Assembly (NCBI GenBank): GCA_002436105.1
Contig: DIXU01000004.1
Span: forward strand, 62,001-126,000
Length of the DNA stretch: 64,000 bases
DNA from: Candidatus Aminicenantes bacterium UBA6072
Lineage (GTDB): Bacteria > Acidobacteriota > Aminicenantia > UBA2199
Reading direction: 5' to 3'
Under the pieces are notes generated by a model. The model did no database searches and was not told the DNA's origin. It worked only from the letters and a program-made list of their open reading frames with translations. Positions 51,452 to 61,275 of this stretch are shown piece by piece. The number at the start of each line of letters is the position of its first letter. The first letter of the stretch is position 1. Position numbers and translations under genes: made by a program.

Positions 51452-52487
51452 CGACGTTTTCCCGGCGCTTGTGAAAGTGGTCGAAGCCGTAGCCGATCAG
51501 GCGGTCAAGCAGCGGTCCGAACGCGATGCCCTGCGCCTGCCACAGCTTGGGGAACATGCTGATGGCGGTGAATCCCGGGATGGTGTTGATCTCGTTGACC
51601 AGGATCTCCTGGCTGCCGTTCTCCAGGAAGAGGTCGACGCGGGCGAAGCCGTTGAGGAACAGGGCCCGGTACGCCTTGTGCGCCGTCCTCCTGACCCCGG
51701 CCTCGATCTCGTCGCCCAGTCGCACCGGGATGCGGAACCGTGTCTTGCCCTCCAGGTACTTGTCCGCGTAGTCGTAGAATTCATGGGAGGGCAGGAGCTC
51801 GCCGGGAGCGGAGACCAGGATCTCGTCGTTGCCCATGACCGACACCTCGATCTCGCGCATGGCGATGGCCTTTTCGACGACGATGCGGCGGTCGTAGCCG
51901 AAGGCGAGGTCGGCCGCCGCCAGCAGCTCCTGCCGGCTGCCGGCCTTGGCGATGCCCACCGAGGAGCCCAGCGAGCAGGGCTTGACGAAAACCGGGTAGC
52001 CGAGCTTCTTTTCCACCAGCTCGGCGACCTGCTCATGGATGTTGTCGCTGAAATGGAGGAAGGGGGCCTGCTTCAGCCCGGCCTGGGCGAAGAGCATCTT
52101 GGCGGCGACCTTGTCCATGGCCAGCTGGGAGGCGAAGCTGCTTGCGCCGACGAAGGGCTTGCCGGCCATCTCGAACAGTCCCTGGATGCGCCCGTCCTCG
52201 CCGTTGGGGCCGTGCAGCACCGGGAAATAAATGTCGGCGTCGACGGCCTGGACCCACTCACCGCTCCAGGGCATGAAGGATCGGAAGCTCTCCCGCCTTA
52301 ATTCATCTTCCTGGAAGCTCGTGTTCCCGGTCAGGCACCACTCCCCTGCCCGGTTGATGTAGATCAGGAACGTCTCGTAGCGCTCACGGTCCAGGTTCTC
52401 CCATACGGACTTCGCCGACATCAGCGACACGGCGTGCTCGGCCGACCGGCCGCCGAAGATCAGCCCGACCTTGACTTTCTTCTTCAT
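51432..52487 (-). CDS. ddl: D-alanine-D-alanine ligase
   Basis: 351 residues from ATG 52487 (AGGA and GGA repeats upstream; a longer form from 52514 is possible). ATP-grasp ligase: FGGRSAEHAVSLMSA at the N-terminus, LHGPNGEDGRIQGLFEM, GYPVFVKPCSLGSSVGIAK, and metal residues in VNEINTIPGF (about 315-324). It makes the D-Ala-D-Ala end of peptidoglycan stems and is the first gene of the ddl-ruvX-mltG-yfiH-permease unit. Confidence 0.95.
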   Translation of the reverse strand: MKKKVKVGLIFGGRSAEHAVSLMSAKSVWENLDRERYETFLIYINRAGEWCLTGNTSFQEDELRRESFRSFMPWSGEWVQAVDADIYFPVLHGPNGEDGRIQGLFEMAGKPFVGASSFASQLAMDKVAAKMLFAQAGLKQAPFLHFSDNIHEQVAELVEKKLGYPVFVKPCSLGSSVGIAKAGSRQELLAAADLAFGYDRRIVVEKAIAMREIEVSVMGNDEILVSAPGELLPSHEFYDYADKYLEGKTRFRIPVRLGDEIEAGVRRTAHKAYRALFLNGFARVDLFLENGSQEILVNEINTIPGFTAISMFPKLWQAQGIAFGPLLDRLIGYGFDHFHKRRENVDEGLGR

Positions 52488-52571
52488 GTTCGCGTCCTGT
52501 TTCCTTTCATTCATATGGGGTCCATGTCCTTGCCAAACGCCGGATTTCCCGACCGCTTCAGGCAAAAAAAG

Positions 52572-52600
52572 ATTTTAGCAAAGCGCCGGTGGCAGGTCAA
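52572..52600 (-). promoter_or_regulatory. Promoter of the ddl operon
   Basis: On the minus strand TTGACC (52600-52595), 17-base spacer, TAAAAT (52577-52572). The -35 box overlaps the last codons of the upstream esterase. Confidence 0.7.
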
Positions 52601-53385
52601 TCGATCGATTCCTGTCCCAGCGGGCCGTCGGGTGATGATGCCGCCCCGATCCAGTCGAGAGCCTGGCGGAACAGGCCGGGAGGCACGGTGTGCCCGCCCT
52701 TGAAGGCCTGAAAGCTCACCTGGAAACCGGCTTTTTCCAGCAGGGCGCGCGCCGCCTCGCTCTGCCGGGGAGGGACCTTCGGGTCGCGGCTGCCGTGGGC
52801 GATGAAGACGCGCAGGGAATCGCGGGCCCGCTCCAGTTCCGCCGGGCGTATCGATTCCTCGGGGAAAACGCCGGCGACCGCCAGCACACCGGAGAAAACT
52901 TCGGGATGCCCCAGCGCGGCCTGGTAGGCCAGGGAAGCCCCCTGCGAGAAGCCCAGGATGTAGACCGGGCCGACCTTGTAACTGGCCTTGAGCTCGGCCA
53001 CCGTCGCCATCATGGCCTGCACGGTAAGCGGGTCGGCCAGTTCCCAGATGCGGCGGTCCTTCACCAGCAGGTACCACGAGCGCCCCATGCTGGCTCCCTG
53101 CTGGACGGGGAACGGATAGGGGCCCTCGGGGGCGGCGAAGATGCATTGGGCTGCGGTATGCTTCTTCCACAGGGGATCGAAGTCCATCGGGCCGCCGCCG
53201 CTGCCGTGAAGGGCGATGAGCAATGGATACGCCCGGGCCGGATCGTAGTCCGCCGGAAAGTGGACCTGGCAGCTCATCACATGGCGGATCTCGTAAAAAT
53301 GGGTTCTCGCAGCCGGTTGGGCGGCCGCGAGCGGCAATCCCACCGTCGTGATCAGCAGCAGGATGAGGGCGATGAAAACAGGCAT
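52597..53385 (-). CDS. Secreted phospholipase/carboxylesterase-like alpha/beta hydrolase
   Basis: 262 residues with a signal peptide (1-22) and GAGGTG ribosome site. LHGSGGGPMDFDP oxyanion region, nucleophile GFSQGAS (about residue 150), acid in HGSRDPKVP and His in FKGGHTVP, a complete triad of the carboxylesterase/phospholipase family (also the feruloyl-esterase-like PHB depolymerase group). Probably a periplasmic esterase; substrate unknown. Confidence 0.87.
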   Translation of the reverse strand: MPVFIALILLLITTVGLPLAAAQPAARTHFYEIRHVMSCQVHFPADYDPARAYPLLIALHGSGGGPMDFDPLWKKHTAAQCIFAAPEGPYPFPVQQGASMGRSWYLLVKDRRIWELADPLTVQAMMATVAELKASYKVGPVYILGFSQGASLAYQAALGHPEVFSGVLAVAGVFPEESIRPAELERARDSLRVFIAHGSRDPKVPPRQSEAARALLEKAGFQVSFQAFKGGHTVPPGLFRQALDWIGAASSPDGPLGQESID

Positions 53386-53433
53386 GGGGTCACCTCGCTG
53401 GTTCCGGAACGTGCTCCCCGCGCGCAGCGCGCT

Positions 53434-55413
53434 TCATGCCGCGCCGCCCGCCCGGTAGTATTGATAGAAAAAATAATTGCGCAGAATGTTCTTGACATAG
53501 TTGCGCGTCTCCGAAAAGGGGATCATCTCGATGAATTCCTCCTCGTCGGCCAGGGGGAATTCGCCCAGCCATTGGTCGACGCGGTGCGGCCCGGCGTTAT
53601 AGGCGGCCAGGGCCAGGTACAGGCGGCCGTCGTAGCGCTGCAGCAGCATTTTCAGGTATTGCAGCCCCAGGCGGATGTTGAGCTCCGGGTCGTACAGATC
53701 ATTGACCTTGAGGCGGCTGCCGTTGGCCACCTGGCGCGCCGTGCCGTGCAGCAATTGCATCAATCCGTGGGCATTGGCCGGGGAACGGACATCGCTGCGG
53801 AAGAACGACTCCTCGCGGATCAGGGCCAGCACCAGGGCGGGATCCACCTGCTGCCGCCGGCTGTAGGCGATGACCAGTTCCTCGTAAGGCCGGGGGAAAA
53901 AGATGCCGCTGAGGAAATCGGGCAGCCGCACTCCTTCCAGGAAAGGGAAATTGCCGCGGAACTTGGTGTAGGCGGTGAAATACTGGCTCTGGCGGTAGAA
54001 AAGCAGCGACTCGATCATCTTGAGCAGGTTGCGGTCCCCGGCGCCGAGCCCCGGGTCGTCCTTGGCCCAGTGGACGGCTTCGGTTGCTTCGACCCACAGG
54101 CCGCGCCCGACCAGCGCCTTCAAGTCATCGACGATCTCCAGGAAGCGCGGCCCGGGCGGATCGTCGAGGCCGGCCAGGAACTGGAGATGAAGGTCCTTGA
54201 ATCCTTCCCTGTCCCCCAGCGTCTTGACCGCGTAGTAGGAGAAGGGATAGGCGTCCAGCGCGGGCGGGGCGTTCTCTTCCAGCCTGGCCTGCCAGTAGCT
54301 CGACGCGATGCGGTAGGCCGGGATCGTGGATCCGGCCCCCAGGCGGAAATAGGCCAGCGCCCGGTCTTTTTCATCCCGGCGGTAGTGGATCCAGGCCAGC
54401 AGCCAGGCGGTCTTCCAGTACTCGTCCCCCTGCTCTCCTGCGGCGGCGATGTAGCGTTCGTACAGCGGCAGCGCCCGCTCGAAATCGCGGCGGCCCAGCA
54501 GCAGCTGCGCCAGGTCGAACAGCAGGCCGGGAGTGACGGCTGCCTCCGCGCCGTCGCGCTTCAGGCGCTCGTCCACGTCGAGATCGGGATTCTCGCGCAC
54601 GTCCAGCTTGATGCGCAGGCGCTCGGCGGCTTCGCAGCAGGTCCCGGCGAGCGGTGAGCGCAGGAGCTGGCGGGCCTGGCCATAGGCGCGGCCGCGGTAG
54701 GCGAACTCGGCCTGGAACAACCGGTTCAGGTCGCGGTACGCGCTGTGGCGCAGCTCGCGGCGGAACTCGCCGCTATCGCCGTCCTGCAGCAGATAAGCGA
54801 ACTTGGCGCGCCAATCGTCCTCGCTCAGCTCCTGCAGCAGGACCGACAGGTCGGAACGGGAGAGATGGCGCGAGAAGACCTCAAGCCGCTGCCGGGCGAA
54901 CAGCGCCTTGAATTCTCTGCTGGCGTCCCGGCGGCGGCGCGTTTTCAGCAGGCTGTCCAGCCTCAGGACGCGAACCTCCGGGTCCGCCGGCGTCCGCTCT
55001 TCGGAAAGATCGACGAATTCGGCGAAGCGCCCGAGAGCGTGGAGTCCCTTCAGACGGATGAATTCCCGTCTCTGCGCCAGGAACGGGGAGGTCGCGGGCA
55101 CTTGATCCAGGGCGGACAGGCTCTCGGCATGGCGCCGGGCATCCGACAGTTCCTGGGCGCGCCGCAGGTTTCCGATGGCCGCCAGCAGGGGCGTCTCCTG
55201 GGCTGCCGGCGCCTCGGGGACGGCGTCCAGAAAACAGTTCAGGATGCGGTAATTGCGGAACAGCTGCCGCCGGTCGAGCTGCGGCGGCTCACCGGAAAGG
55301 ACGGGTTGCCGGAACAGCCAGGCGGCGGCGAAAGCGGCAACGAAAGAGAACGCGATGAGCTGGCAGAATAACAGGGTGTAGGGGAAGCTGCCGCCCTTAC
55401 TTGAGAACTTCAA
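53434..55413 (-). CDS. slt: Slt70-type soluble lytic transglycosylase
   Basis: 659 residues from TTG 55413, with AAAGG eight bases upstream and the only early start before the membrane/signal segment (residues 12-33). Residues 50-480 are superhelical TPR-like repeats (the U-domain ring of Slt70); the C-terminal SLT domain has ALIREESFFRSDVRS (catalytic Glu), AHGLMQLLHGTA and ALAAYNAGPHRVDQWL. It cleaves peptidoglycan to 1,6-anhydro products. Its start overlaps the previous gene by 17 bases. Confidence 0.93.
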   Translation of the reverse strand: MKFSSKGGSFPYTLLFCQLIAFSFVAAFAAAWLFRQPVLSGEPPQLDRRQLFRNYRILNCFLDAVPEAPAAQETPLLAAIGNLRRAQELSDARRHAESLSALDQVPATSPFLAQRREFIRLKGLHALGRFAEFVDLSEERTPADPEVRVLRLDSLLKTRRRRDASREFKALFARQRLEVFSRHLSRSDLSVLLQELSEDDWRAKFAYLLQDGDSGEFRRELRHSAYRDLNRLFQAEFAYRGRAYGQARQLLRSPLAGTCCEAAERLRIKLDVRENPDLDVDERLKRDGAEAAVTPGLLFDLAQLLLGRRDFERALPLYERYIAAAGEQGDEYWKTAWLLAWIHYRRDEKDRALAYFRLGAGSTIPAYRIASSYWQARLEENAPPALDAYPFSYYAVKTLGDREGFKDLHLQFLAGLDDPPGPRFLEIVDDLKALVGRGLWVEATEAVHWAKDDPGLGAGDRNLLKMIESLLFYRQSQYFTAYTKFRGNFPFLEGVRLPDFLSGIFFPRPYEELVIAYSRRQQVDPALVLALIREESFFRSDVRSPANAHGLMQLLHGTARQVANGSRLKVNDLYDPELNIRLGLQYLKMLLQRYDGRLYLALAAYNAGPHRVDQWLGEFPLADEEEFIEMIPFSETRNYVKNILRNYFFYQYYRAGGAA

Positions 55414-56434
55414 ACTTGTAGCCTTTCAAGGCCGCCCGGTCGCCCTTGGCCAGGACGTTGACCATCTGTTCCTCGAAATAGCGCAGATCGCTGGAGCGGC
55501 GCAGGAAAAGCTCCTTGGCCTGCAGCAGCGTCTCCTTCAGGACATCGTACAGGTTGCGGTTCTTGATGCCGTCCTCCACCACCTTCTTGTTGTAGAGGAT
55601 GATGTCGTTGATGATCACCCGGGCGTAGCGCTCGGGGTCGTTCTCGCGCAAGGGCGCCGATGTTTTCTCCATCTCGTCGGCGGGCTCGTAGATCTTGTGC
55701 TCCACTTCGCTGTCCTCGACGAACTCCTGGGTCTTGATCTTGGCCAGCAGCTTCTGGCGGATGGGCAGCAGGTCCAGGCTGAGCTCCCCCACCGTGGCCA
55801 GGATCTCGATCGGCTTGGACTTGATCGGGCTGCCGCTGAGCGAATCGGCATAGATCACCGCCTGCGGCTTGCCCTTGACGAAGAACGGCAGGACGAGGAT
55901 CCTCTTGGGCTTGCCGCCGCCGAGCCGGTTGTAGATCAGGAAATCGTCGGGCTTGTGCAGGGGATCGCCGGCGTAGCTTTTCTTGGTCTCGATGACGCTC
56001 TTGAGGACCGTATCGGCCGAGAGCGAGAAAAAGATGCGCTTCAGCTCCTCGTCGCTGATCTGGCCGCTCTCGCCGGTGAAGCCCTTGCCGCGCCAGCCGA
56101 CCAGCTTGTCGTCGCGCAGCAGGAACAGGGCGGCGCGGTCGCAGAAGCGGTTGATGCCCTCGATGATGCCGCCGATCAGCAGCAGCTGGGTCGACGCCGT
56201 GGAGATCTTCTTCACGTATTCGTTCAGGGTGAGGACGTCGGCGGCCCCGTCGGCGTCCTCGTCCCCGGCGCCGAACTCCTTGGGCAGCGTGAATTGGGTC
56301 AGCTCATCCAGTTCCTTGAGCTTCTCTATGTCCCGGAACACGTTGCTCTGGAAGGCATCGATGCGGTTGAGCAGCAATTCCACTTTCTCGTTGACCACCT
56401 TCTCGACGAAATTCCTTATCTCCTCTTTTTTCAT
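55397..56434 (-). CDS. GAF-like domain protein of unknown function
   Basis: 345 residues. N-terminal helix (1-45) with coiled-coil character, then a region from about 70 to 225 (LNEYVKKISTASTQLLLIGGIIEGINRFCDRAALFLLRDDKLVGWRG..., ILVLPFFVKGKPQAVIYAD) with the secondary structure order of a GAF sensor domain, and a helical C-terminus. Ligand unknown. ATG has GGAGG three to eight bases upstream. Likely a cytoplasmic sensory or regulatory protein in the operon with slt. Confidence 0.6.
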   Translation of the reverse strand: MKKEEIRNFVEKVVNEKVELLLNRIDAFQSNVFRDIEKLKELDELTQFTLPKEFGAGDEDADGAADVLTLNEYVKKISTASTQLLLIGGIIEGINRFCDRAALFLLRDDKLVGWRGKGFTGESGQISDEELKRIFFSLSADTVLKSVIETKKSYAGDPLHKPDDFLIYNRLGGGKPKRILVLPFFVKGKPQAVIYADSLSGSPIKSKPIEILATVGELSLDLLPIRQKLLAKIKTQEFVEDSEVEHKIYEPADEMEKTSAPLRENDPERYARVIINDIILYNKKVVEDGIKNRNLYDVLKETLLQAKELFLRRSSDLRYFEEQMVNVLAKGDRAALKGYKFEVLK

Positions 56435-56452
56435 GCGACCTCCATGTTGGGT

Positions 56453-57190
56453 TTATACACCCGCCTCCAGGCGGCTGGCCAGCAGTTCGGGCAATCCGGC
56501 ATCGCGGATCTTTCTCTGCGTCTTGCCCACCTCATAGGTGAAGCGGTTGAAACTGATCTCCATTTTGACCGAATCGAAGACAATATAGCTGGGCGCCGGA
56601 TTCTTGTCGCGCGGCTGGCCGATGGAGCCGGGGTTGATCAGGTAGCGCGTGTTGCGGTCGAGCTTGATGCGCGCGTTTTCGCTTAAGGGGACGACATCGA
56701 GCTTCTCGTTGCGCAGGTAGTAGATGACGGGGAAATGGGTGTGGCCGAAGAAGCCGATCGACGTGCCCATGAAGCGGAACGACTCGGTGGCCTCGAACTG
56801 CGAGAAGACGTAGTAGTCCTCGTCGAAGGTGGAGCCGTGGCAGATGGTGATGAAGCGGTCGACGACCAGCGGCCCCTTGGGAAGCTTCTTCAGGTACTGG
56901 AAGTTGGCCGGCGCGATGTTCAGCTTGCTCCATTCGGCGGAGAAGGCGGCGGCCGGATTGAACAGGGCCGACGACTCCAGGTCGGCGATGACCTTGTCGT
57001 GGTTGCCGCGCACCGCCTTCAGGTGCGGCAGCTGGCGGAACAGGCCGATCACGCCGTCGGGATCTGGACCATAGCCGACCAGGTCGCCCAGGAAAAGGAT
57101 CTTGTCGACGCTCTTCGCCTTTTTCTGGCCGAGGAACTTCTCGAACGCCTCGAGGTTGCTGTGAATGTCACTGAATACGAGGTAGCGCAC
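56453..57190 (-). CDS. Metallophosphoesterase (YfcE/MJ0936-like)
   Basis: 245 residues with the five calcineurin-like motifs: SDIHSN (7-12), GDLVGYGPDP (about 36), RGNHD (about 62), CHGS (about 112) and GHTHFP (about 148). Similar proteins hydrolyse phosphodiesters in vitro. Overlaps lipA by 23 bases. Confidence 0.92.
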   Translation of the reverse strand: MRYLVFSDIHSNLEAFEKFLGQKKAKSVDKILFLGDLVGYGPDPDGVIGLFRQLPHLKAVRGNHDKVIADLESSALFNPAAAFSAEWSKLNIAPANFQYLKKLPKGPLVVDRFITICHGSTFDEDYYVFSQFEATESFRFMGTSIGFFGHTHFPVIYYLRNEKLDVVPLSENARIKLDRNTRYLINPGSIGQPRDKNPAPSYIVFDSVKMEISFNRFTYEVGKTQRKIRDAGLPELLASRLEAGV

Positions 57191-58070
57191 GGTTCACCGC
57201 CTGGAACATCTGCTCGGCGTGATAGGAACTGCGGACGAACGGTCCGGATTCCACTCCCAGAAAACCCAGTCCCAGGGCCGCCTGCTTCAGCCCGGCGAAC
57301 TCCGCGGGGGTATAATAGCGCTCGACCGGCAGGCTGCGCCGGTCGGGCTGCAGGTACTGGCCGATGGTCAGCAGGTCGACGTCCCGCTCGCGCAGGACGG
57401 CGAGCAGGTCAAGGATCTCGGCTTGGGCCTCGCCCAGCCCGACCATCAGGCCGCTCTTGGTGATCCAGCCGCGCTCCTTGCCGCGCTGCAGGACGCGCAG
57501 CGAATCGGAAAAGGCGCCCGGGCGGCGGTTGACTTTGGCATACAGGGCGGGCACCGTTTCGATGTTGTGGGCCAGGACGTCCACGCCGGCATCGAGAACG
57601 GCGTCCAGCAGCTCCGGATCACCGGAAAAATCGGGCACCAGGGCCTCGATCCCCAGCTGCGGCCGCTCGCGCTTCAAGGCGCGGATCACCGCCGCGAAAT
57701 GGCCGCTGCCCTTGTCGGGAAGGTCGTCGCGGGTCACCGATGTGATGACGGCATAGCGCAGATCCATCCATGCGGCCATCTCGGAGAGCTTGCGCCCCTC
57801 GTCCGCGTCAAGCGGCTCGGGCGAGCCGGCGGCGACGGCGCAGAAGCGGCAGTCGCGGCTGCAGACGGAACCCATGATCAGGAAGGTGGCCTGCTTGCCG
57901 TTCCAGCACTCGTGGATGTTGGGACAGCGGGCGCTCTCGCAGATGGTATGCAGTTCGCGCCGGCGCAGCCTGCTTTTCAGCGCGAAAAAGGCGTCACCGC
58001 CCGGAAGCCGCGCCTTCAGCCATTCGGGCTTCCTCATGGGATGGGGTCCGCCGCCGGCCATGGGCTTCAT
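57168..58070 (-). CDS. lipA: Lipoyl synthase
   Basis: 300 residues. Auxiliary cluster CESARCPNIHEC (C-x4-C-x5-C, about 43-54) and radical SAM CSRDCRFC (about 69-76), followed by VTSVTRDDLPDKGSGHF; the C-terminal RSSYHAE holds the conserved Ser that binds the auxiliary cluster. It inserts two sulfurs into octanoyl groups of 2-oxoacid dehydrogenases and GcvH. Starts as ATGA on the preceding peptidase stop. No lipB in the window. Confidence 0.96.
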   Translation of the reverse strand: MKPMAGGGPHPMRKPEWLKARLPGGDAFFALKSRLRRRELHTICESARCPNIHECWNGKQATFLIMGSVCSRDCRFCAVAAGSPEPLDADEGRKLSEMAAWMDLRYAVITSVTRDDLPDKGSGHFAAVIRALKRERPQLGIEALVPDFSGDPELLDAVLDAGVDVLAHNIETVPALYAKVNRRPGAFSDSLRVLQRGKERGWITKSGLMVGLGEAQAEILDLLAVLRERDVDLLTIGQYLQPDRRSLPVERYYTPAEFAGLKQAALGLGFLGVESGPFVRSSYHAEQMFQAVNRALPRIQ

Positions 58071-59254
58071 CCCCTGGGCCTGACCAGGTACAGCTCCACC
58101 TGGGGCTGGGACAGGTACTCGGCTCCGGCGGCGTTGATGACGACCATCTCCTCCACCGTGGCCACCCCGAAGTCCTTGATGTAGATGCGCGGCTCGATGG
58201 TGAACACCTGGTCCTTTTCCAGGGGAATGAAGGGCAGGTTGCCGTATCGCTCCCAGGCCGGCGCCAGCAGGGCGCCGCCGTCGTGGGCCACGCGCCCCAC
58301 CTGGTGCCCCAGGGCGTGGGGATACTCGTCGTAGCCCCGGGAAACGATGTGGCCGCGGGCGATGGCGTCGATGTCGATGCCGCGAACGCCGGGCTTCAAG
58401 GCCGCGAAAGCCAGTTGGATCGACTCCAGGAGCACGTCAAAGCCGCGCTGGACATCGGGCGGCGCCTTCTTTTCGCCCGGGCGCAGGATGTACCAGGTGC
58501 GCTGCAGGTCGGAGCAGTATTTTTCGACCCGGACGCCGAAATCGATGTTGAAGATGTGGCCGGGCCGCAGCACGTTTCCGGTGGGCGCCGAGTGGGCGCC
58601 GATCTCCTGGGGCCCGCTGAAGACGGCCGGGCAACTGTCGACATCCCAGGCCGACGGCAGACCCAGCTTCTCCCGGCGCGCCGTGATCCAGGCCGCGAGA
58701 TCCTTCTCGCTCATGCCCGGTTGCACCGCCTTGCCCACCCTGGCGTAGATGTCGAGGGTGACCCGGCAGGCTTCGCGCAGGCGGCGCAGTTCCTCGGCGG
58801 ATTTGCGGCCGCGCAGCTTGGCGATCACCTCCTCGGCCGGGACCAGCCTGGCGGGGTAATCGGTCCCCTGCAGCAGTTCCAGCAGTTTCAGGTAGTTGCC
58901 GTGGGTCAGGCCGTCGGCGGCGGCGCAGTCGGGGGAATAGTCGATGGCGATCTTCCGCGGGTCGAGGCGTTGCAGCAGGCGCAGCAGGTCGTCCCTGGGG
59001 CTGCCCTTGTAGGCGGAAACGGTGTCGAAGAGTGCGGCGCGGCGAAAGGTCTCCACGTCGAGGTTGCCGACAATGGCGTGCTTCTCCCCCGTCCTGCCGA
59101 ACAGGAAGAACGAGAGCCAGGTGGCGTGGTTGCCGACGACGTAGTCCATCATCGGATCCGTGATGATCCCCGATTCGCGGTCGATGATCATCCAGAGATC
59201 GATGTCCAGCTCGCCCAGGATCTCTATGGCCTGGGCGATCTTTTCCTTCTCCAT
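58067..59254 (-). CDS. M24 family metallopeptidase (Xaa-Pro aminopeptidase-like)
   Basis: 395 residues from ATG 59254, seven bases after GGAGG. N-terminal creatinase-type domain (1-165) and pita-bread catalytic domain with the five metal ligands in order: FNIDFGV and CSDLQRTW (Asp), HALGHQVGR (His), IEPRIY (Glu), VATVEEMV (Glu). Such enzymes remove N-terminal residues next to proline. One-base overlap with the upstream oligopeptide transporter gene, which suggests linked peptide uptake and degradation. Confidence 0.93.
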   Translation of the reverse strand: MEKEKIAQAIEILGELDIDLWMIIDRESGIITDPMMDYVVGNHATWLSFFLFGRTGEKHAIVGNLDVETFRRAALFDTVSAYKGSPRDDLLRLLQRLDPRKIAIDYSPDCAAADGLTHGNYLKLLELLQGTDYPARLVPAEEVIAKLRGRKSAEELRRLREACRVTLDIYARVGKAVQPGMSEKDLAAWITARREKLGLPSAWDVDSCPAVFSGPQEIGAHSAPTGNVLRPGHIFNIDFGVRVEKYCSDLQRTWYILRPGEKKAPPDVQRGFDVLLESIQLAFAALKPGVRGIDIDAIARGHIVSRGYDEYPHALGHQVGRVAHDGGALLAPAWERYGNLPFIPLEKDQVFTIEPRIYIKDFGVATVEEMVVINAAGAEYLSQPQVELYLVRPRG

Positions 59255-61263
59255 CAATCCTCCTTTTTCGCGCTGCGCGAATCGAAGTAGAGGTAAAGCG
59301 CGAGGACGATGAACATGACCAGGGCGATGGGCTCGCCCTGGGCCTTCTCGGCCCAGCCCAGGTGGATGAAGCGCTCGAAGTCGAAGTACTTGAGGATGGC
59401 GCTGACCACGCCGATGATGGCGCCGCCGGCGATGAAGCCCGAGGCGATGAGGATGCCCTTTTCATAGCGCTTGTTGGCCCAATCCTTGTCCTTGCTGGAA
59501 CGCATGACCAGGTGGGCGATCAGGCCGCCGATGACCAGCGGCGTGTTCAGCTCCAGCGGGATGTACATGCCCAGGGCGAAGGCCAGCGGCGGCACGCCGA
59601 TGAACTCCATGATCAGGGCGGTCAGGATGCCGACACCGTAGAGCAGCCAGGGCACCTGCGCGCCGGGGTTCATCAGCGGCTGGATCAGGGCGGCCATGGC
59701 ATTGGCCTGCGGCGCCGCCAGGGCGTCGGAACCGGAAAAGCCGTAGGTCTGGTTCAGCAGGAAGATGACCAGCCCCACGGTCAGCGCGGAAACCAGGACG
59801 CCGAGCATCTTGAATTTCTGCTGCTTGACCGGGGTCGAGCCCAGCCAGTAGCCGATCTTCAGGTCGGTGATGAAGCCCCCGGACATGGACAAGGCCGTGC
59901 AGACCACGCCGCCGATGAGCAGGGCGGCATACATGCCGTACTGGCCGGTCAGGCCGGCGGCGACCAGCACCAGGCTGCTCAGGATGAGGGTCATCATGGT
60001 CATGCCCGAGACCGGGTTGGTGCCGACGATGGCGATGGCCCGCGCCGCCACCGAGGTGAACAGGAAGCTGATGATGAAGACGGTGAGCGTGGCGATCAGG
60101 CCCAGCTTCAGCGGCTGCGGCACGGGCTGGAGCACCGAGAAGCTGAAAAACACCCAGATGACCACGATCGTCAGGGCCAGTCCGAGGATGACGTACTTCA
60201 TGCTCAGGTCGGCCTGGGTCCGGGGCGCCTTTTCGTCGCCAACGGCGGCCTTGCGGAACATCTGCTTGAAGCCCATGCCGAAGGCCTGGACGATGATCTT
60301 GGAGGATTTGAGGATGCCGATGATGCCGGCCATGGCGATGGCGCCGATGCCGATGAAACGCACGTAGGTGCTGAAGATCTCCTCGGCGCTCATGGCCGAG
60401 ATCAGCTTGCTGCCGTTGCCCACGATCTCGGCGGGAATGTACTGGCCGAAGTAGTAGATCACCGGCACCAGCAGGAACCAGGACAGCAGGCTGCCGGCGG
60501 CGATGATCGACGTGTACTTCAGGCCGATGATGTAGCCCAGCCCCATGACCGCCGACAGGACGTCCATCTTGAAGACGATCCTGGACTTGTCGGCCAGCGC
60601 CTTGCCGAGGCCGAACAGGCGGCTGGTAAACACCTCGTTGAACGCGCCGACCGAGTGCACCAGGAAGTCGAAGACGCCGCCGATGATCATGCTCTTGACC
60701 AGGATCCTGGCCTGGGCGCCGCCCTTCTCGCCGGCGACCAGCACCTGGGTGGTGGCGGTCGCCTCGGGGAACGGGAAATGGCCGTGCATCTCCTTGACGA
60801 AGTACTTGCGGAACGGGATGAGGAAAAGGATGCCCAGCGCCCCGCCCAGGAAGGAGACCATGAAGATCTTGAACAGGTCGAAGCCGATCGCCTTGTCGAG
60901 CCCCAGGATGAACAGCGCCGGCAGGGTGAAAATGGCGCCGGCCACGACCAGGCCCGAGGCGGCGCCGATCGACTGGACGATGACGTTCTCCAGGATGGTG
61001 CTCTTCCTCCTGAACAGCGGCGCGACGCCGACGGCGATGATGGCGATGGGGATGGCGGCCTCGAACACCTGGCCGATCTTCAGGCCCAGGAAGGCGGCGG
61101 CGGCCGAGAACACCACGGCCATGATCAGGCCCAGGACCACCGAGCGGAAGGTCACCTCGGGCAGCACGGCGTCGGCGGCGATATAGGGGGCGTATTCCTT
61201 GCCGGCAGGCAGTACTTCGAACGCCCCTTCGGGCATTCCCTTGACTTCTGGCGTTTGGCTCAT
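59254..61263 (-). CDS. OPT-family oligopeptide transporter
   Basis: 669 residues with about 15 hydrophobic helices. N-terminal EVTFRSVVLGLIMAVVFSAAAAFLGLKIGQ and the IPFRKYFV...PFPEATATTQVLVAGE segment are hallmarks of bacterial OPT proteins. Proton-coupled uptake of peptides or metal-chelate peptides is known for the superfamily. Directly upstream of the M24 peptidase. Confidence 0.94.
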   Translation of the reverse strand: MSQTPEVKGMPEGAFEVLPAGKEYAPYIAADAVLPEVTFRSVVLGLIMAVVFSAAAAFLGLKIGQVFEAAIPIAIIAVGVAPLFRRKSTILENVIVQSIGAASGLVVAGAIFTLPALFILGLDKAIGFDLFKIFMVSFLGGALGILFLIPFRKYFVKEMHGHFPFPEATATTQVLVAGEKGGAQARILVKSMIIGGVFDFLVHSVGAFNEVFTSRLFGLGKALADKSRIVFKMDVLSAVMGLGYIIGLKYTSIIAAGSLLSWFLLVPVIYYFGQYIPAEIVGNGSKLISAMSAEEIFSTYVRFIGIGAIAMAGIIGILKSSKIIVQAFGMGFKQMFRKAAVGDEKAPRTQADLSMKYVILGLALTIVVIWVFFSFSVLQPVPQPLKLGLIATLTVFIISFLFTSVAARAIAIVGTNPVSGMTMMTLILSSLVLVAAGLTGQYGMYAALLIGGVVCTALSMSGGFITDLKIGYWLGSTPVKQQKFKMLGVLVSALTVGLVIFLLNQTYGFSGSDALAAPQANAMAALIQPLMNPGAQVPWLLYGVGILTALIMEFIGVPPLAFALGMYIPLELNTPLVIGGLIAHLVMRSSKDKDWANKRYEKGILIASGFIAGGAIIGVVSAILKYFDFERFIHLGWAEKAQGEPIALVMFIVLALYLYFDSRSAKKED

Positions 61264-61275
61264 GGGGCTGCTCCT

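Noticed and set aside
52690..54657. 655-codon plus-strand frame opposite the esterase and slt
   Set aside because: Shadow of genes with complete catalytic motifs.
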